Below, piece by piece: positions 8,912-18,188 of a stretch of DNA of 64,000 nt; within the stretch, counting starts at the first letter, position 1, and each line of letters starts with the position of its first letter. Made by a program: the position numbers and the translations under genes. The DNA is taken from the NCBI GenBank assembly GCA_021323225.1, contig JAJTCH010000003.1, forward strand, positions 32,141 through 96,140, in the 5' to 3' direction. The notes beneath the pieces were generated by a model. The model did no database searches. It saw only the letters and a list, made by a program, of their open reading frames with translations, and was not told the origin of the DNA. This stretch comes from Rickettsiaceae bacterium (GTDB lineage Bacteria; Pseudomonadota; Alphaproteobacteria; Rickettsiales; UBA1997).

Positions 8912-11113
8912 ATGTCAAGAGGTAATTCCCCACTTTTCAGCTTCCGTCTTTCTCCACAAGAAGAAGAAACAAAAAAATCAGTAACAAAAAACTGGCAAAA
9001 GTTATTTAAAGACAATCCGACATTGTCAGATAGTCTTAAATGGCATTTAGAAAATGAGCCGGAACAAAATCCTGGGGAGCAACTATATTCAATAATAAAC
9101 TCTATAACTCCGTTAGATGCTTCTGAAGAAGGGAAGGTAAATTTTGGCAAGCAACAAACTGAAAATTATAAATTATTTGAACAATTTATCGCAGAGAACC
9201 CGGGCATATTAGATGTCAAATTATTTCCTATTATAAAAGCTAAAAAGCACTCAAATGAGCAGCTAACGGTTTTAAGTGCTGCTTTGGGTACAATGAAAAT
9301 TTTGTCGCCGGACTTTGAGGGGCTGGCACTACAAATAATTCGCAATACAGATGTAAACAGGGTTGTAAGTGACAGATCCGATTCATATACGGCTCTGCAA
9401 TATATGATAAAGAACAGAATATTTGGGCTTAAGGGGCAAGATAGGATTGAGTTATTTGGAAGGATTATCAACGCTCTTTTCGACAAAGGAATGAATTGTG
9501 ATATGCCGGCAATTCTTCGGAATTTTCATTCTCGGAATTCGGATCCTACTTATATGTTCACTATAGCGGAAACCATGTTTAAAAGAGGTGATATAACTGG
9601 TTTTAAATATGCGTTGGACTTTATCTACTTACCACAAAATAAAGAACATTTTGAATCGTCAGAGTCAAAAGATGATATGTCGGATGGTGTTGCAACCCCA
9701 AGATCTCTGGCTGAAGCTTTAACTCCACGTGCAAGAGCTTTTTCCAACTCAAGGAGAGGGCCTGGCTCTACCAAAGAGGGACAAATTGATAACTTTAAAA
9801 AAGAATTTGAGCAGCTAATCAAAAGCTATCTGGAGCGCGAGACAATGGTCAATGAACAGCCTCTAAATAAAGATCCTCTAACTAATATTTTTAAGGAATA
9901 TTCAATAAAGAATAAATTAAGAGAGAAAGTAGCGGCAAATAGAGATAGGGATACTCGGAAATATTTATCAGATAACGCGGAGAAAGATCCTGAGTTTTTG
10001 GAAAGGATGATCAAAGAAAGCAACTGCTTACACCAAGCAGCTAGCAAGGGATATAAGCAAACCTTTGGTATTATTTTAAAATTTATTAGTGCAAAAACTT
10101 TATCGGAATGTCTTGATGAAAGTGGTCGCAATCCATTATCTCTTGCTTTAAGCGAGGGTAAAAAGATGGACTTTCTAACGGGCTATATCGATGCCATCAA
10201 AGAAAGATTTCAAAATGACCGGGAATTAGTTGTAATGCTTCTGAATCAAAAGGATGAAAGTGGCAAAACAGCCTTTGATAATTATCTGGATCAAAAAACC
10301 ATTCATAATGAAGTAGTGCAATATCTTTTGAATTTAGGGGCGGGGTTTTCAGCGGAAAGTAATCCCTTATTGTCTTGTGCGATAAAAGGAGAAAGCAAAA
10401 CCCTGGCTTTATTATTGAGAAGTGAAAAATGTGACAAATTTGTAACTAATTTTTTAGTGAGAGAAATTTTTATAGAGGGAGAAAACAGGCAGCAAGTAAT
10501 AATGGATTCTTTCATTGAGAGCATAAAAGAAATTAGCTCTGGCCCTAAAAGCGCTGGTCTTAAAGAAGCATTATCTGATCTAAACCTAAGGTCAATGGGC
10601 CTGATTGCAGCTCGTATATTGGAAGATATTGATGTGAAAAATGTTGGCGAGAAACTTGATGCATTAAAGAGGGTATTTTTGGATCTTCCTGTTCGCAAAA
10701 AATCTTCTAATCCAAAAGAAGATAATTCTGAAGTGGAGGCTTTCGAGCTAGAGCAAAAAGAAGAGTCGGAAACTTCCAGTCCGGATGCAGAATCAGAAGA
10801 AGAGGGAATATATATAAAGCCAGATCAGCCTTATAAAGAGCCGGGAATTATTGATTGTATGTTAAGTAAACTTCAGATTTTAAAATCAAATATATCAAAA
10901 TCCGCAAATCCTGAGCCGGGATATAAAATATTAAGAAATTTTGTGGCGCTTATAAATGAAATGTCAGACAAATATAAAAACTCGTCATATAGTGATGACA
11001 AAATGAAAGAAGTTTTGGATGATGTGAAAGGGTTTCTGCCTCCCGATAAAAGCCCAAAGAATCCAAGTCTTGGTGAGACATTGAGAGCAATGAGAACAAG
11101 TAGATGGTTTTAG
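8912..11113 (+). CDS. Large uncharacterised protein with ankyrin-like repeats
   Basis: A 733-residue soluble protein with no signal peptide or membrane segment. Roughly residues 370-510 read like degenerate ankyrin repeats: LHQAASKGYKQTFGIIL, then DESGRNPLSLALSEGK, DESGKTAFDNYL with VVQYLLNLGAGF, and NPLLSCAIKGESKTLALLL. The N-terminal half is helical, with a basic proline-containing stretch near 265-290 (TPRARAFSNSRRGPGS). Residues about 600-650 are strongly acidic (Glu/Ser-rich). This build is common in Rickettsiales ankyrin proteins, some of them secreted effectors, but no secretion signal is demonstrable. Function unknown. Confidence 0.7.
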   Translation: MSRGNSPLFSFRLSPQEEETKKSVTKNWQKLFKDNPTLSDSLKWHLENEPEQNPGEQLYSIINSITPLDASEEGKVNFGKQQTENYKLFEQFIAENPGILDVKLFPIIKAKKHSNEQLTVLSAALGTMKILSPDFEGLALQIIRNTDVNRVVSDRSDSYTALQYMIKNRIFGLKGQDRIELFGRIINALFDKGMNCDMPAILRNFHSRNSDPTYMFTIAETMFKRGDITGFKYALDFIYLPQNKEHFESSESKDDMSDGVATPRSLAEALTPRARAFSNSRRGPGSTKEGQIDNFKKEFEQLIKSYLERETMVNEQPLNKDPLTNIFKEYSIKNKLREKVAANRDRDTRKYLSDNAEKDPEFLERMIKESNCLHQAASKGYKQTFGIILKFISAKTLSECLDESGRNPLSLALSEGKKMDFLTGYIDAIKERFQNDRELVVMLLNQKDESGKTAFDNYLDQKTIHNEVVQYLLNLGAGFSAESNPLLSCAIKGESKTLALLLRSEKCDKFVTNFLVREIFIEGENRQQVIMDSFIESIKEISSGPKSAGLKEALSDLNLRSMGLIAARILEDIDVKNVGEKLDALKRVFLDLPVRKKSSNPKEDNSEVEAFELEQKEESETSSPDAESEEEGIYIKPDQPYKEPGIIDCMLSKLQILKSNISKSANPEPGYKILRNFVALINEMSDKYKNSSYSDDKMKEVLDDVKGFLPPDKSPKNPSLGETLRAMRTSRWF

Positions 11114-11189
11114 TTGCTAAACTTATGCAAGATTTTATTTTAATCGCAAATTACTAATCACAATTTCCAACTTTAAAAAATAAAAATTT

Positions 11190-12461
11190 ATGACCTTCCC
11201 AGCAAAATCTCTTCACGAACAAGACAAAGAAATTTTTTCTTCCATCAAAAAAGAACTTGATCGTCAGAAATATCAAATCGAATTGATTGCTTCTGAAAAT
11301 ATTGTTAGTCCGGCAGTGCTTGAAGCGCAAGGTTCAGTGTTGACCAACAAATATGCTGAGGGTTATCCAGCCAAGAGATATTACGGTGGTTGTGAATTTG
11401 TTGATGAGGTTGAGGCTTTGGCAATTGACAGAATCTGTAAATTGTTTGATGCAAAATTTGCTAATGTGCAGCCGCATTCCGGTGCTTCTGCTAATTTGGC
11501 GGTTTATTTGGCGTTTTTACAGCCGGGTGACACGATTCTTGGAATGTCGTTAGCGGCAGGCGGACACTTGACTCACGGGGCGATGAAAACAATTTCCGGC
11601 ATGTGGTTAAAATCAGTGCAATATGGAATTAGAACTGATAATGGTTTGATTGATTATGATCAGATGGAAGCTTTGGCAAGAGAATATAAACCAAAAATTA
11701 TCATCGCCGGCATTTCTTCTTATCCGCGAATTGTTGATTTTAAAAGATTCAGAAAAATTGCTGATGAAGTTGGTGCTTTGTTGATGGTTGATATGGCGCA
11801 TATCGCTGGCTTGGTTGCTGCCGGCGTTTATCCTTCGCCGATGGAATATGCTCATATTGTTACTTCCACAACTCACAAAACTTTGCGCGGCCCAAGAGGC
11901 GGCATCATTTTAACTAATGATGAAGAACTGGCTAAAAAAATTAATTCTGCTGTATTTCCTGGTTTGCAAGGCGGCCCATTGATGCATGTAATTGCTGCTA
12001 AAGCCGTGGCTTTTGGTGAAGCTTTACAGCCGGAATTTAAAGATTATGGAAAACAGGTTGTCAAAAATGCTAAAGCTTTAGCTGAAGTTTTAATTAAAAG
12101 AGGGCTTAAAATTACCACTGATGGTACTGATTGTCATCTGATGGTGGTTGATCTGACTCCACTTGTTGATCTAACCGGCAAAGAAGCGGAAAAAGTTTTG
12201 GAAAGAGCGGGGCTAACTTGCAACAAAAATGCCATTCCAAATGATCCAAGAAGCCCATTTGTAACTTCAGGACTTCGCTTCGGTACTTCAGCCGGAACTA
12301 CCCGCGGCTTTAAAGAAACTGAATTCAAACAAATCGGTAATTGGATTTGCGATGTGTTAGAGGGTTTTGTTAAAAATGGTGAAGAAGGAAATAAAGGATT
12401 GGAAGCAAAAGTTAAGGCTGAAGTTAGAAAGCTTTGTGAGCAATTTCCGATTTATAGTTAA
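11190..12461 (+). CDS. glyA: Serine hydroxymethyltransferase
   Basis: PLP enzyme (423 aa) that interconverts serine and glycine while loading tetrahydrofolate with a one-carbon unit. The PLP Lys is K230 in [14 protein letters not shown]. Other family blocks are [49 protein letters not shown] and [10 protein letters not shown]. Length is normal. Together with the glycine decarboxylase subunits at 36-38.8 kb and purN it points to an intact one-carbon metabolism. It stands alone, with a decayed palindromic element after it. Confidence 0.97.
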   Translation: MTFPAKSLHEQDKEIFSSIKKELDRQKYQIELIASENIVSPAVLEAQGSVLTNKYAEGYPAKRYYGGCEFVDEVEALAIDRICKLFDAKFANVQPHSGASANLAVYLAFLQPGDTILGMSLAAGGHLTHGAMKTISGMWLKSVQYGIRTDNGLIDYDQMEALAREYKPKIIIAGISSYPRIVDFKRFRKIADEVGALLMVDMAHIAGLVAAGVYPSPMEYAHIVTSTTHKTLRGPRGGIILTNDEELAKKINSAVFPGLQGGPLMHVIAAKAVAFGEALQPEFKDYGKQVVKNAKALAEVLIKRGLKITTDGTDCHLMVVDLTPLVDLTGKEAEKVLERAGLTCNKNAIPNDPRSPFVTSGLRFGTSAGTTRGFKETEFKQIGNWICDVLEGFVKNGEEGNKGLEAKVKAEVRKLCEQFPIYS

Positions 12462-12571
12462 TCTAGTTTCTGTAATTGATTTCACACGCTCGGTGTATTA
12501 TGACTGAGAGGCTATCGCTAGAAGCAGGGGTCTCCCGGATATAATGACGACATGAAATTCCTGCACTAAAA

Positions 12572-12622
12572 CTTCCAACGCCATCATTGCAAGGAGACGT
12601 AGGCGACGCGGCAATCAAGAAA
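12572..12622. repeat. Decayed copy of the CATTGC...GGCAAT palindromic element
   Basis: The stretch CTTCCAACGCCATCATTGC then AAGGAG and CGACGCGGCAATCAAGAA matches, with substitutions, one arm of the elements at 35868, 51865 and 61051. Just upstream, TCTCCCGGATATAATGACGAC (12531-12551 region) resembles a worn opposite arm. The gap between glyA and the polyprenyl synthase gene (12462-12673) otherwise shows nothing I can identify. Confidence 0.6.
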
Positions 12623-12673
12623 GATTAGCAAAAAGACAGAAGAAGTGGGCTATAAATAGTTTAAAAACAGATT

Positions 12674-13684
12674 TTAATGCTTTCTGGAAACCGCATATTC
12701 CAATATAGATAGAAGCATTAATTTTTCCTGGCAATCAGAAAAGGCGGAAAGATTTCTTATGGCCGCTTCTTTATAGAATAGGGCCTTCTTGGTTGACTCT
12801 TCCAGCCCGTCATATTTTTTAATCAAAGTCATAATTTCAGCAAAAGATTGGCTGTTTTTTTGCTCCGTGCCATTTATAAGATTGTTGAAAAATATATCTT
12901 TGATTTTGGCTTTTTCTGCATCACTGGCTTTTTGGTAAGTCAGGATAATTGGCAGGGTGATTTTTCCCTCAAAAAAATCATTGCCGATTTCTTTTCCTAA
13001 AATTTCTTCACTTGCTGCATAATCCAAAACATCGTCGATAATTTGAAAGGCGATTCCTAAATTATTTCCAAAATCGGCCAGAGCCTTTTGTTTGATTGTT
13101 CCAGCATTGGTGATTACTGCGCCGATTTGCAAGGCGGCAGCAAATAAAACTGCGGTTTTATAGGATATAATTTCTAAATATTTTTCTTCAGAAATTGTTA
13201 TATCGCTTGAATTCATCAGTTGCATCACTTCCCCATCAGAGAGAATTCCGGAAGTTTTTGATAGAATATCCAGCACTTCCAAAGAGCCATCTTTAACCAT
13301 AATCTGAAACGCAACTGAGAGCAGATAATCCCCAACCAAAATGCTAGCTTTGTTATCCCAAATAGCATTGGCAGTTTTTTTGCCTCTTCTTAAGCTGCTG
13401 CCATCCACCACATCATCGTGAAGTAAAGTTGCAGTGTGGATTAACTCGACCGCGGCTGCCAAATTGCAATGTCTGTTTCCTTGATCATAGCCGCAAAGTT
13501 TTGTGCCTAAAATAGTGAGGATAGGGCGCACTCTTTTGCCGCCGCTGGAAACTAAATGATTAGTTATTTCTCCAATTAAATCTGCTTTACCTTTAGCGCT
13601 ATCAATTATTGTTTTATTGACTTGCTCTAATTCGACGGCAATGGATTTAGTAATTTGCGAGAAGGGATCGTTATTTGATCTCAT
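12674..13684 (-). CDS. ispB: Polyprenyl diphosphate synthase (IspB-like)
   Basis: Trans-prenyltransferase that extends farnesyl diphosphate to the long chain used for ubiquinone. The two Asp-rich metal sites are visible: DDVVD (90-94, in LLHDDVVDGSSLRRG) and DDVLD (in FQIIDDVLDYA). GGKRVRP near residues 48-54 binds the isoprenyl diphosphate. A longer reading frame starts at 13714, but the ATG at 13684 overlaps the upstream gene's stop as ATGA and gives a 336-residue protein of normal size, so it is preferred. Product chain length cannot be told from the sequence. Confidence 0.9.
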   Translation of the reverse strand: MRSNNDPFSQITKSIAVELEQVNKTIIDSAKGKADLIGEITNHLVSSGGKRVRPILTILGTKLCGYDQGNRHCNLAAAVELIHTATLLHDDVVDGSSLRRGKKTANAIWDNKASILVGDYLLSVAFQIMVKDGSLEVLDILSKTSGILSDGEVMQLMNSSDITISEEKYLEIISYKTAVLFAAALQIGAVITNAGTIKQKALADFGNNLGIAFQIIDDVLDYAASEEILGKEIGNDFFEGKITLPIILTYQKASDAEKAKIKDIFFNNLINGTEQKNSQSFAEIMTLIKKYDGLEESTKKALFYKEAAIRNLSAFSDCQEKLMLLSILEYAVSRKH

Positions 13685-14937
13685 TTGATTTGTTGTGTTT
13701 TTATGAATGAGCATATTTCTTGCTTAGTCGCAAGAAAGTCGCTTTGCCACCAATATTCTTTAGCTGCTTTTAAGGCTTTGCCAATATTCTTCGGCTCAAC
13801 TTCTAGCTGGATTAAATCATTACCATTGACGGGGAAATCAGGAATTACGCTAGTCCGGATAATTCTGCGCATTTGCAAAAAATCATCAATAAAATTTTCA
13901 AGATTATCCTGCGAAGCTAATCGAATTGTGAGAATATCGGTTAGTGTTTTTTGATCAAAATCTAGCAGTAACTTTAGTAGATTTTTTTTAGATATGTTCT
14001 GATTGTTTATATCGGAGCGTGCTACTGAGTTGCTAATAGTTTGAAGATATTTTTTTTCAGCATTTGATAAAATAAATTCTACTTCAGCATTTTTTGTTAT
14101 GACGGATAAGAGCATCAAAGGCTCAAAATAATCATTCAATTCATTCTCATTTCTTAGCCTATCTTCTATAGCAAAAAGATTTTTTAGGATATTAATTCGC
14201 TTTTCATCACGATGCCCAAGGATCAAATCTAGTATTTCAGTATCTTGCATCACCTTCAAAATCGAGAGCAAATTTTCTCTATTTTGGCATTTTAAGATTT
14301 TAAAGAATTCTTCCCTGATCCTCTCAGAGGATAAATCTTTCAAATGACTTTTGTATTTAATGCAGGCTTCTAATCCTTCTTTATCAAGATCTTTGGCGTA
14401 GTAACAAGAGAAACGAAAGAAGCGCAGGATTCGCAGATAGTCTTCTTTTATCCTTTCATCGGCATTGCCAATGAATTTTACAATTTTATTTTCTAAGTCA
14501 GATAACCCTCCAAAATAATCATAAAGATGACCAGCAAAATCAACTGATAGAGCATTGATAGTGAAATCCCTCCTTTTTGCATCTTCGTAAAAATCGTCAA
14601 CAAACTCTACTTCGCAATCCCGACCAAAAGACCTGGTGTCTTTTCTTAAGGTGGTGACTTGAAATTGTTGACCATCAACAATGGCGGTTATGGTGCCATA
14701 TTTTATGCTGCTATCGATAGTTTTGATTTTATTTTTTTGAAGCAGAGCAGAGGTTTGCTCAGGAAGATATTTACAGGCTAGATCAAAATCAGTGATATTC
14801 TTTTTGGCTAAAAAATCGCGAACCGCACCACCAACAATGCGGAGCTCATCTCCATTTTTTAATAGGTGGTTAAATAAGATGCTAAGTTGAGAGGGAAGGG
14901 GGAAATGAATTTTGCTTACAAAAGCATGTTCGTTCAT
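13681..14937 (-). CDS. cca: CCA tRNA nucleotidyltransferase / poly(A) polymerase family protein
   Basis: Class II nucleotidyltransferase (418 aa) that adds or repairs the tRNA 3' CCA end. It has IVGGAVRD (34-41), the catalytic carboxylates in TDFDLA (D50, D52), the RRDFTINALS motif and the LRILRFFRFSCYYA helix of the tRNA-binding region. The longer frame from 14970 begins with TTG, and the ATG at 14937 (MNEHAF) puts the catalytic domain at the usual distance. Its stop overlaps the next start (ATGA), so it is translationally coupled to the polyprenyl synthase. CCA-adding versus A-adding specificity cannot be judged by eye; the gene symbol reflects the common function. Confidence 0.88.
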   Translation of the reverse strand: MNEHAFVSKIHFPLPSQLSILFNHLLKNGDELRIVGGAVRDFLAKKNITDFDLACKYLPEQTSALLQKNKIKTIDSSIKYGTITAIVDGQQFQVTTLRKDTRSFGRDCEVEFVDDFYEDAKRRDFTINALSVDFAGHLYDYFGGLSDLENKIVKFIGNADERIKEDYLRILRFFRFSCYYAKDLDKEGLEACIKYKSHLKDLSSERIREEFFKILKCQNRENLLSILKVMQDTEILDLILGHRDEKRINILKNLFAIEDRLRNENELNDYFEPLMLLSVITKNAEVEFILSNAEKKYLQTISNSVARSDINNQNISKKNLLKLLLDFDQKTLTDILTIRLASQDNLENFIDDFLQMRRIIRTSVIPDFPVNGNDLIQLEVEPKNIGKALKAAKEYWWQSDFLATKQEICSFIKTQQIK

Positions 14938-14974
14938 TTTTGAAAGAAAGGCATATACCGATATAATCAAGAGA

Positions 14975-15001
14975 ACTTGCGCTAAGTGAGTTTGCGCAAG
15001 T
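14975..15001 (-). terminator. Hairpin downstream of acpP, possible terminator
   Basis: A perfect 8-bp stem, ACTTGCGC (14975-14982) pairing with GCGCAAGT (14994-15001), with an 11-base loop. It lies 14 bases after acpP on the - strand. The T-run after the stem is poor, so termination may be partial and let transcription run on into cca. Confidence 0.5.
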
Positions 15002-15014
15002 CCTGAAGATTTAG

Positions 15015-15260
15015 CTAATTAATGTTTTCAGCTATGTGTTTTACAGCGCTACCAACTGTTGTGATATGTTCTGCAGCTTCATCAGGAATTTCGATGCCGA
15101 ATTCTTCTTCAAAAGCCATAACCAATTCAACTTGGTCTAAACTATCAGCACCAAGATCGTCAATGAAACTTGCGGTATCAACCACCTTCGCTTCTTCCAC
15201 TCCTAGGTGATCAACGATGATTTTTTTTACTTTGTTAAAAATTTCCTGATTGTTAGACAT
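15015..15260 (-). CDS. acpP: Acyl carrier protein
   Basis: An 81-residue acidic helical carrier of growing acyl chains for fatty-acid and lipid A synthesis. The phosphopantetheine Ser is S40 in the canonical [19 protein letters not shown] motif. fabF lies 4 kb upstream on the same strand, although in many alphaproteobacteria acpP, fabF and mltG are contiguous. Here sppA, rpsA and mltG intervene, so the cluster has been rearranged. Confidence 0.97.
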   Translation of the reverse strand: MSNNQEIFNKVKKIIVDHLGVEEAKVVDTASFIDDLGADSLDQVELVMAFEEEFGIEIPDEAAEHITTVGSAVKHIAENIN

Positions 15261-15358
15261 AAAATATTAAGTTGATTGTTAAAAATTATTTTGCCGGTTA
15301 TTAGTCTGGGATAAAGCAAACAAGTAACAAACAAAAAGAATTAGTGATTTGGCAGAAA

Positions 15359-16306
15359 TTAAAAATTGAATATGGACATTATCTGTCCACCCTGTGAGTT
15401 AAAGCCGGTGACTTTTGTTATAATTTTAATCATGGCTTCTTCCCCCAGTAGCTTTCCGAACAAAGTGTCATCTGGTTTTTCCAATTCGATATTTTTAACT
15501 GGAAATTTTGCAATGTCAACTTTGTGGATAGTGCTCAAATATTTTAGCGCTTCATTTTTGCCGCCGATTTCATCAATCAAACCATTTTTTAAAGCTTGTC
15601 TGCCGGTAAAAACTCTACCATCAATAATAGTTGCTAGATTTTTCTTATCCAGTCTATCACCGCGACGTTCTTTTACGAGATCAGAGAAAAATTTATAGCT
15701 ATCAGCTATAGACTCATTAATGACTTGATTAACTTGCGGATTGGTCTTTTCAAATGGAGACGGGGAACCTTTGAGGGGAGATGATTTATAAGTTAAAAAC
15801 TTAATACCCAATTTATTTGCAAGATCAGTTACTTCGCTGCTTTGCATCAATACGCCTATAGAGCCAGTTAAAGTGCCATTCCTGGCAATGATATAGTCAG
15901 AAGCCAATGATGCCATATAGCCACCAGAAGCAGCAAGAGAACCCATAAGCACTACAATCGGCTTATTCTTGGCAATTTCTCTTAAATTTTCATAGAGAAT
16001 TTCACTACCAACAATTCCACCACCTGGGCTATTAATGTTGACAATTACTGCCTTGATATTTTTTTGCTCAGCGATTTTTCCTAAAATTTCACTGCGATAA
16101 TCATCATCAAGGATCATTCCTTCGACCTTGATGTTGGCAATATAATCTCCACCAGAATCGATATTGGCTGATTCGCTTGCGCCAAAAAGAATATGAAGAG
16201 CTAGAAGTAGAAGAGCAATTATCATTAAAAATGATACATTCTTCCACTTCCTAGCCTGGTCTCTAAGATGAATTAGTGCTGTGAAATTATCAGAAGATAA
16301 AGACAT
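15359..16306 (-). CDS. sppA: Signal peptide peptidase SppA (S49)
   Basis: Membrane-anchored S49 serine peptidase (315 aa) that degrades leftover signal peptides. One N-terminal membrane helix (about residues 22-42) is followed by the protease domain with NSPGGG (92-97), nucleophile S127 in SLAASGGYMA, GSIGVLMQ, and Lys K179 in the SPLKGSPSPF block. Length fits the short single-domain SppA form. It starts 9 bases after rpsA; the rpsA-sppA neighbourhood is common in alphaproteobacteria. Confidence 0.93.
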   Translation of the reverse strand: MSLSSDNFTALIHLRDQARKWKNVSFLMIIALLLLALHILFGASESANIDSGGDYIANIKVEGMILDDDYRSEILGKIAEQKNIKAVIVNINSPGGGIVGSEILYENLREIAKNKPIVVLMGSLAASGGYMASLASDYIIARNGTLTGSIGVLMQSSEVTDLANKLGIKFLTYKSSPLKGSPSPFEKTNPQVNQVINESIADSYKFFSDLVKERRGDRLDKKNLATIIDGRVFTGRQALKNGLIDEIGGKNEALKYLSTIHKVDIAKFPVKNIELEKPDDTLFGKLLGEEAMIKIITKVTGFNSQGGQIMSIFNF

Positions 16307-16315
16307 GGCTGCTTA

Positions 16316-18049
16316 TTACTTTTCTTCTTTAGCTTTTTCTGCGTTTGATTCTTGCAATGCTTCACCCAATATGCTGCCTAGATTTGAGCCGCTGGATTCT
16401 TCATTATCAGAATAGATATAGGATTCTTGTTCGTCAGATTCCATATCTTTGATAGAAAGCAACATCTTGCCAGTTACATTGTTAAACAAGATAACTTTAG
16501 CTTCGATGCGATCGCCAACTTCAAATTTTTCAGTCTTTTGATCTTGCTTGTTTTTACTGACATCAAGTCTCTTGATAATTGCTTTTAAGCCAATATCAAG
16601 CTCAACTTCTATAAAATCTTTCTTAACATTGACAACTACGGAGGAAACTACCAAGCCAGGAACGATTTTTTCAAGATCAGCTTTGAAATTTGCATTTTCG
16701 AGTTGTTTGATGCCAAGTGAAATGCGTTCTTTTTCATAATTACTTCCAAGAACCATAACTTTAATTTTTTCGTCTTTCTTGTAGGTTTTCATTAATTCTT
16801 CGCCATTTCCTGTCCAAGAAATATCTGAAACGTGAACTAATCCGTCAACGCCACTATCAAAACCAATGAATAAGCCAAATTCAGTGTAGTTTTTGATTGT
16901 TCCTTCGACAATATCGCCAACAAAATGGCTTTCAGAAAAGCTTTGCCAAGGATTTTTGTCGCATTGTTTCATGCCCAACGAGATGCGGTGGTTTTTGGAA
17001 TCGATATCCAAAATCATAACCTGAACTTCTTGTCCGGAAGATAGGAATTTATTTGGTGTAAGATTGTTTTTAAACCAGCTCATTTCAGAAACATGGACTA
17101 AGCCTTCAATGCCATTCTCAATTTCAACGAAAGCGCCGTAAGTAGCGATATTGGTAACTTTACCTTTAACTACGCTGCCAACCGGATAGCGGTTTTCAAT
17201 TGATTGCCAAGGATTATCTTGTAGTTGTTTCATACCAAGAGAAACTCTCTTAGTGCTTTCATCATATTTAATGATTTGAACTTTAACTTGCTGGCCAACG
17301 CTTAGAACTTCGGAAGGGTGGCGAACGCGGCACCAGGAGATGTCAGTTAAATGCAATAGACCATCGAAACTTCCAAAATCAATAAAGGCACCGTAATCAG
17401 TGATGTTTTTAACTGTACCTTCCATAACATCACCAATTTTGATGGTTGATAGAACTTCCGATCTTTCTTTGTCTCTTTGTACTTCTAATATTGCTCTTCT
17501 AGAAACAACTACGTTACCTCTAACATCGTCAATTTTAAGGACTAATAATTTTTCAACTTTGCCAATTAGGAAAGTGTCGTCAGATAAAAGCATGGTATCA
17601 ACTTGGCTTCTAGGCAAGAAGGCAATAATACCGTCAAGCTCAACGGCATAACCACCCTTAACTTTGCCAAGAACTTTACCTTCAATGATGGTTTTATCTT
17701 CTAAACATTGTTTTAGGAAATTCCAGTTATTGTATTTTCTAGCATTGTCTCTGCTGATTAATAGATCACCTTTTTTATTTTCTAGTCTTTCTAGCATTAC
17801 ATCGACAACATCACCTTCTTCTATATTGCCGTCAGATCTGAATTCTGTTAAAGGAACATATCCGATTGACTTAGCTCCAATATCAACTGCGACACCTTTG
17901 TCGCTAATGCCAACAACTACACCTTTAACGACGGTGCCTTCTTTTAGAACCTGACAGTCCTTTTCATATTCCGCCAATAGCTCGGCAAAATTTTCTTTTA
18001 GGATGAATTGATTTTCTAGTTCTTGATTGGTTGCTTGATTTTTGGTCAT
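16316..18049 (-). CDS. rpsA: 30S ribosomal protein S1
   Basis: Large RNA-binding ribosomal protein (577 aa) that helps recruit mRNA. Six S1/OB-fold domains can be followed, with recurring patterns such as EGTVKNITDYGAFIDFG, KGKVTNIATYGAFVEIENG and EGTIKNYTEFGLFIGFDSG, each followed by a GLLHLTDISW- or GLVHVSDISW-type strand and RVSLGMKQ. The last domain is diverged, and the C-terminal 30 residues are Glu/Ser/Asn-rich. Length is normal for six-domain S1. sppA follows with a 9-base gap. Confidence 0.96.
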   Translation of the reverse strand: MTKNQATNQELENQFILKENFAELLAEYEKDCQVLKEGTVVKGVVVGISDKGVAVDIGAKSIGYVPLTEFRSDGNIEEGDVVDVMLERLENKKGDLLISRDNARKYNNWNFLKQCLEDKTIIEGKVLGKVKGGYAVELDGIIAFLPRSQVDTMLLSDDTFLIGKVEKLLVLKIDDVRGNVVVSRRAILEVQRDKERSEVLSTIKIGDVMEGTVKNITDYGAFIDFGSFDGLLHLTDISWCRVRHPSEVLSVGQQVKVQIIKYDESTKRVSLGMKQLQDNPWQSIENRYPVGSVVKGKVTNIATYGAFVEIENGIEGLVHVSEMSWFKNNLTPNKFLSSGQEVQVMILDIDSKNHRISLGMKQCDKNPWQSFSESHFVGDIVEGTIKNYTEFGLFIGFDSGVDGLVHVSDISWTGNGEELMKTYKKDEKIKVMVLGSNYEKERISLGIKQLENANFKADLEKIVPGLVVSSVVVNVKKDFIEVELDIGLKAIIKRLDVSKNKQDQKTEKFEVGDRIEAKVILFNNVTGKMLLSIKDMESDEQESYIYSDNEESSGSNLGSILGEALQESNAEKAKEEK

Positions 18050-18188
18050 AACTTAAAAAGCCTTTGCGGCCGGGGTTGGGGTTGATAAAATTTGTAAAAA
18101 AGGATGGGCAATTCTATGGATATGTTTTTAAAATACAATCATCAATTCTTGTGTTGCAGATGCTTCTATTAACAGGCTATTTTGAAGG

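Noticed and set aside
12462..12571. Possible tRNA or structured RNA after glyA (GC-rich stretch with GGGTCTCCC)
   Set aside because: No cloverleaf, T-loop or anticodon arm could be drawn; part of it looks like a worn arm of the palindromic repeat.
13684..13714. Longer start of the polyprenyl synthase at 13714
   Set aside because: It would overlap the upstream gene by 34 bases, while the ATG at 13684 forms a standard ATGA overlap and gives the family-typical length.
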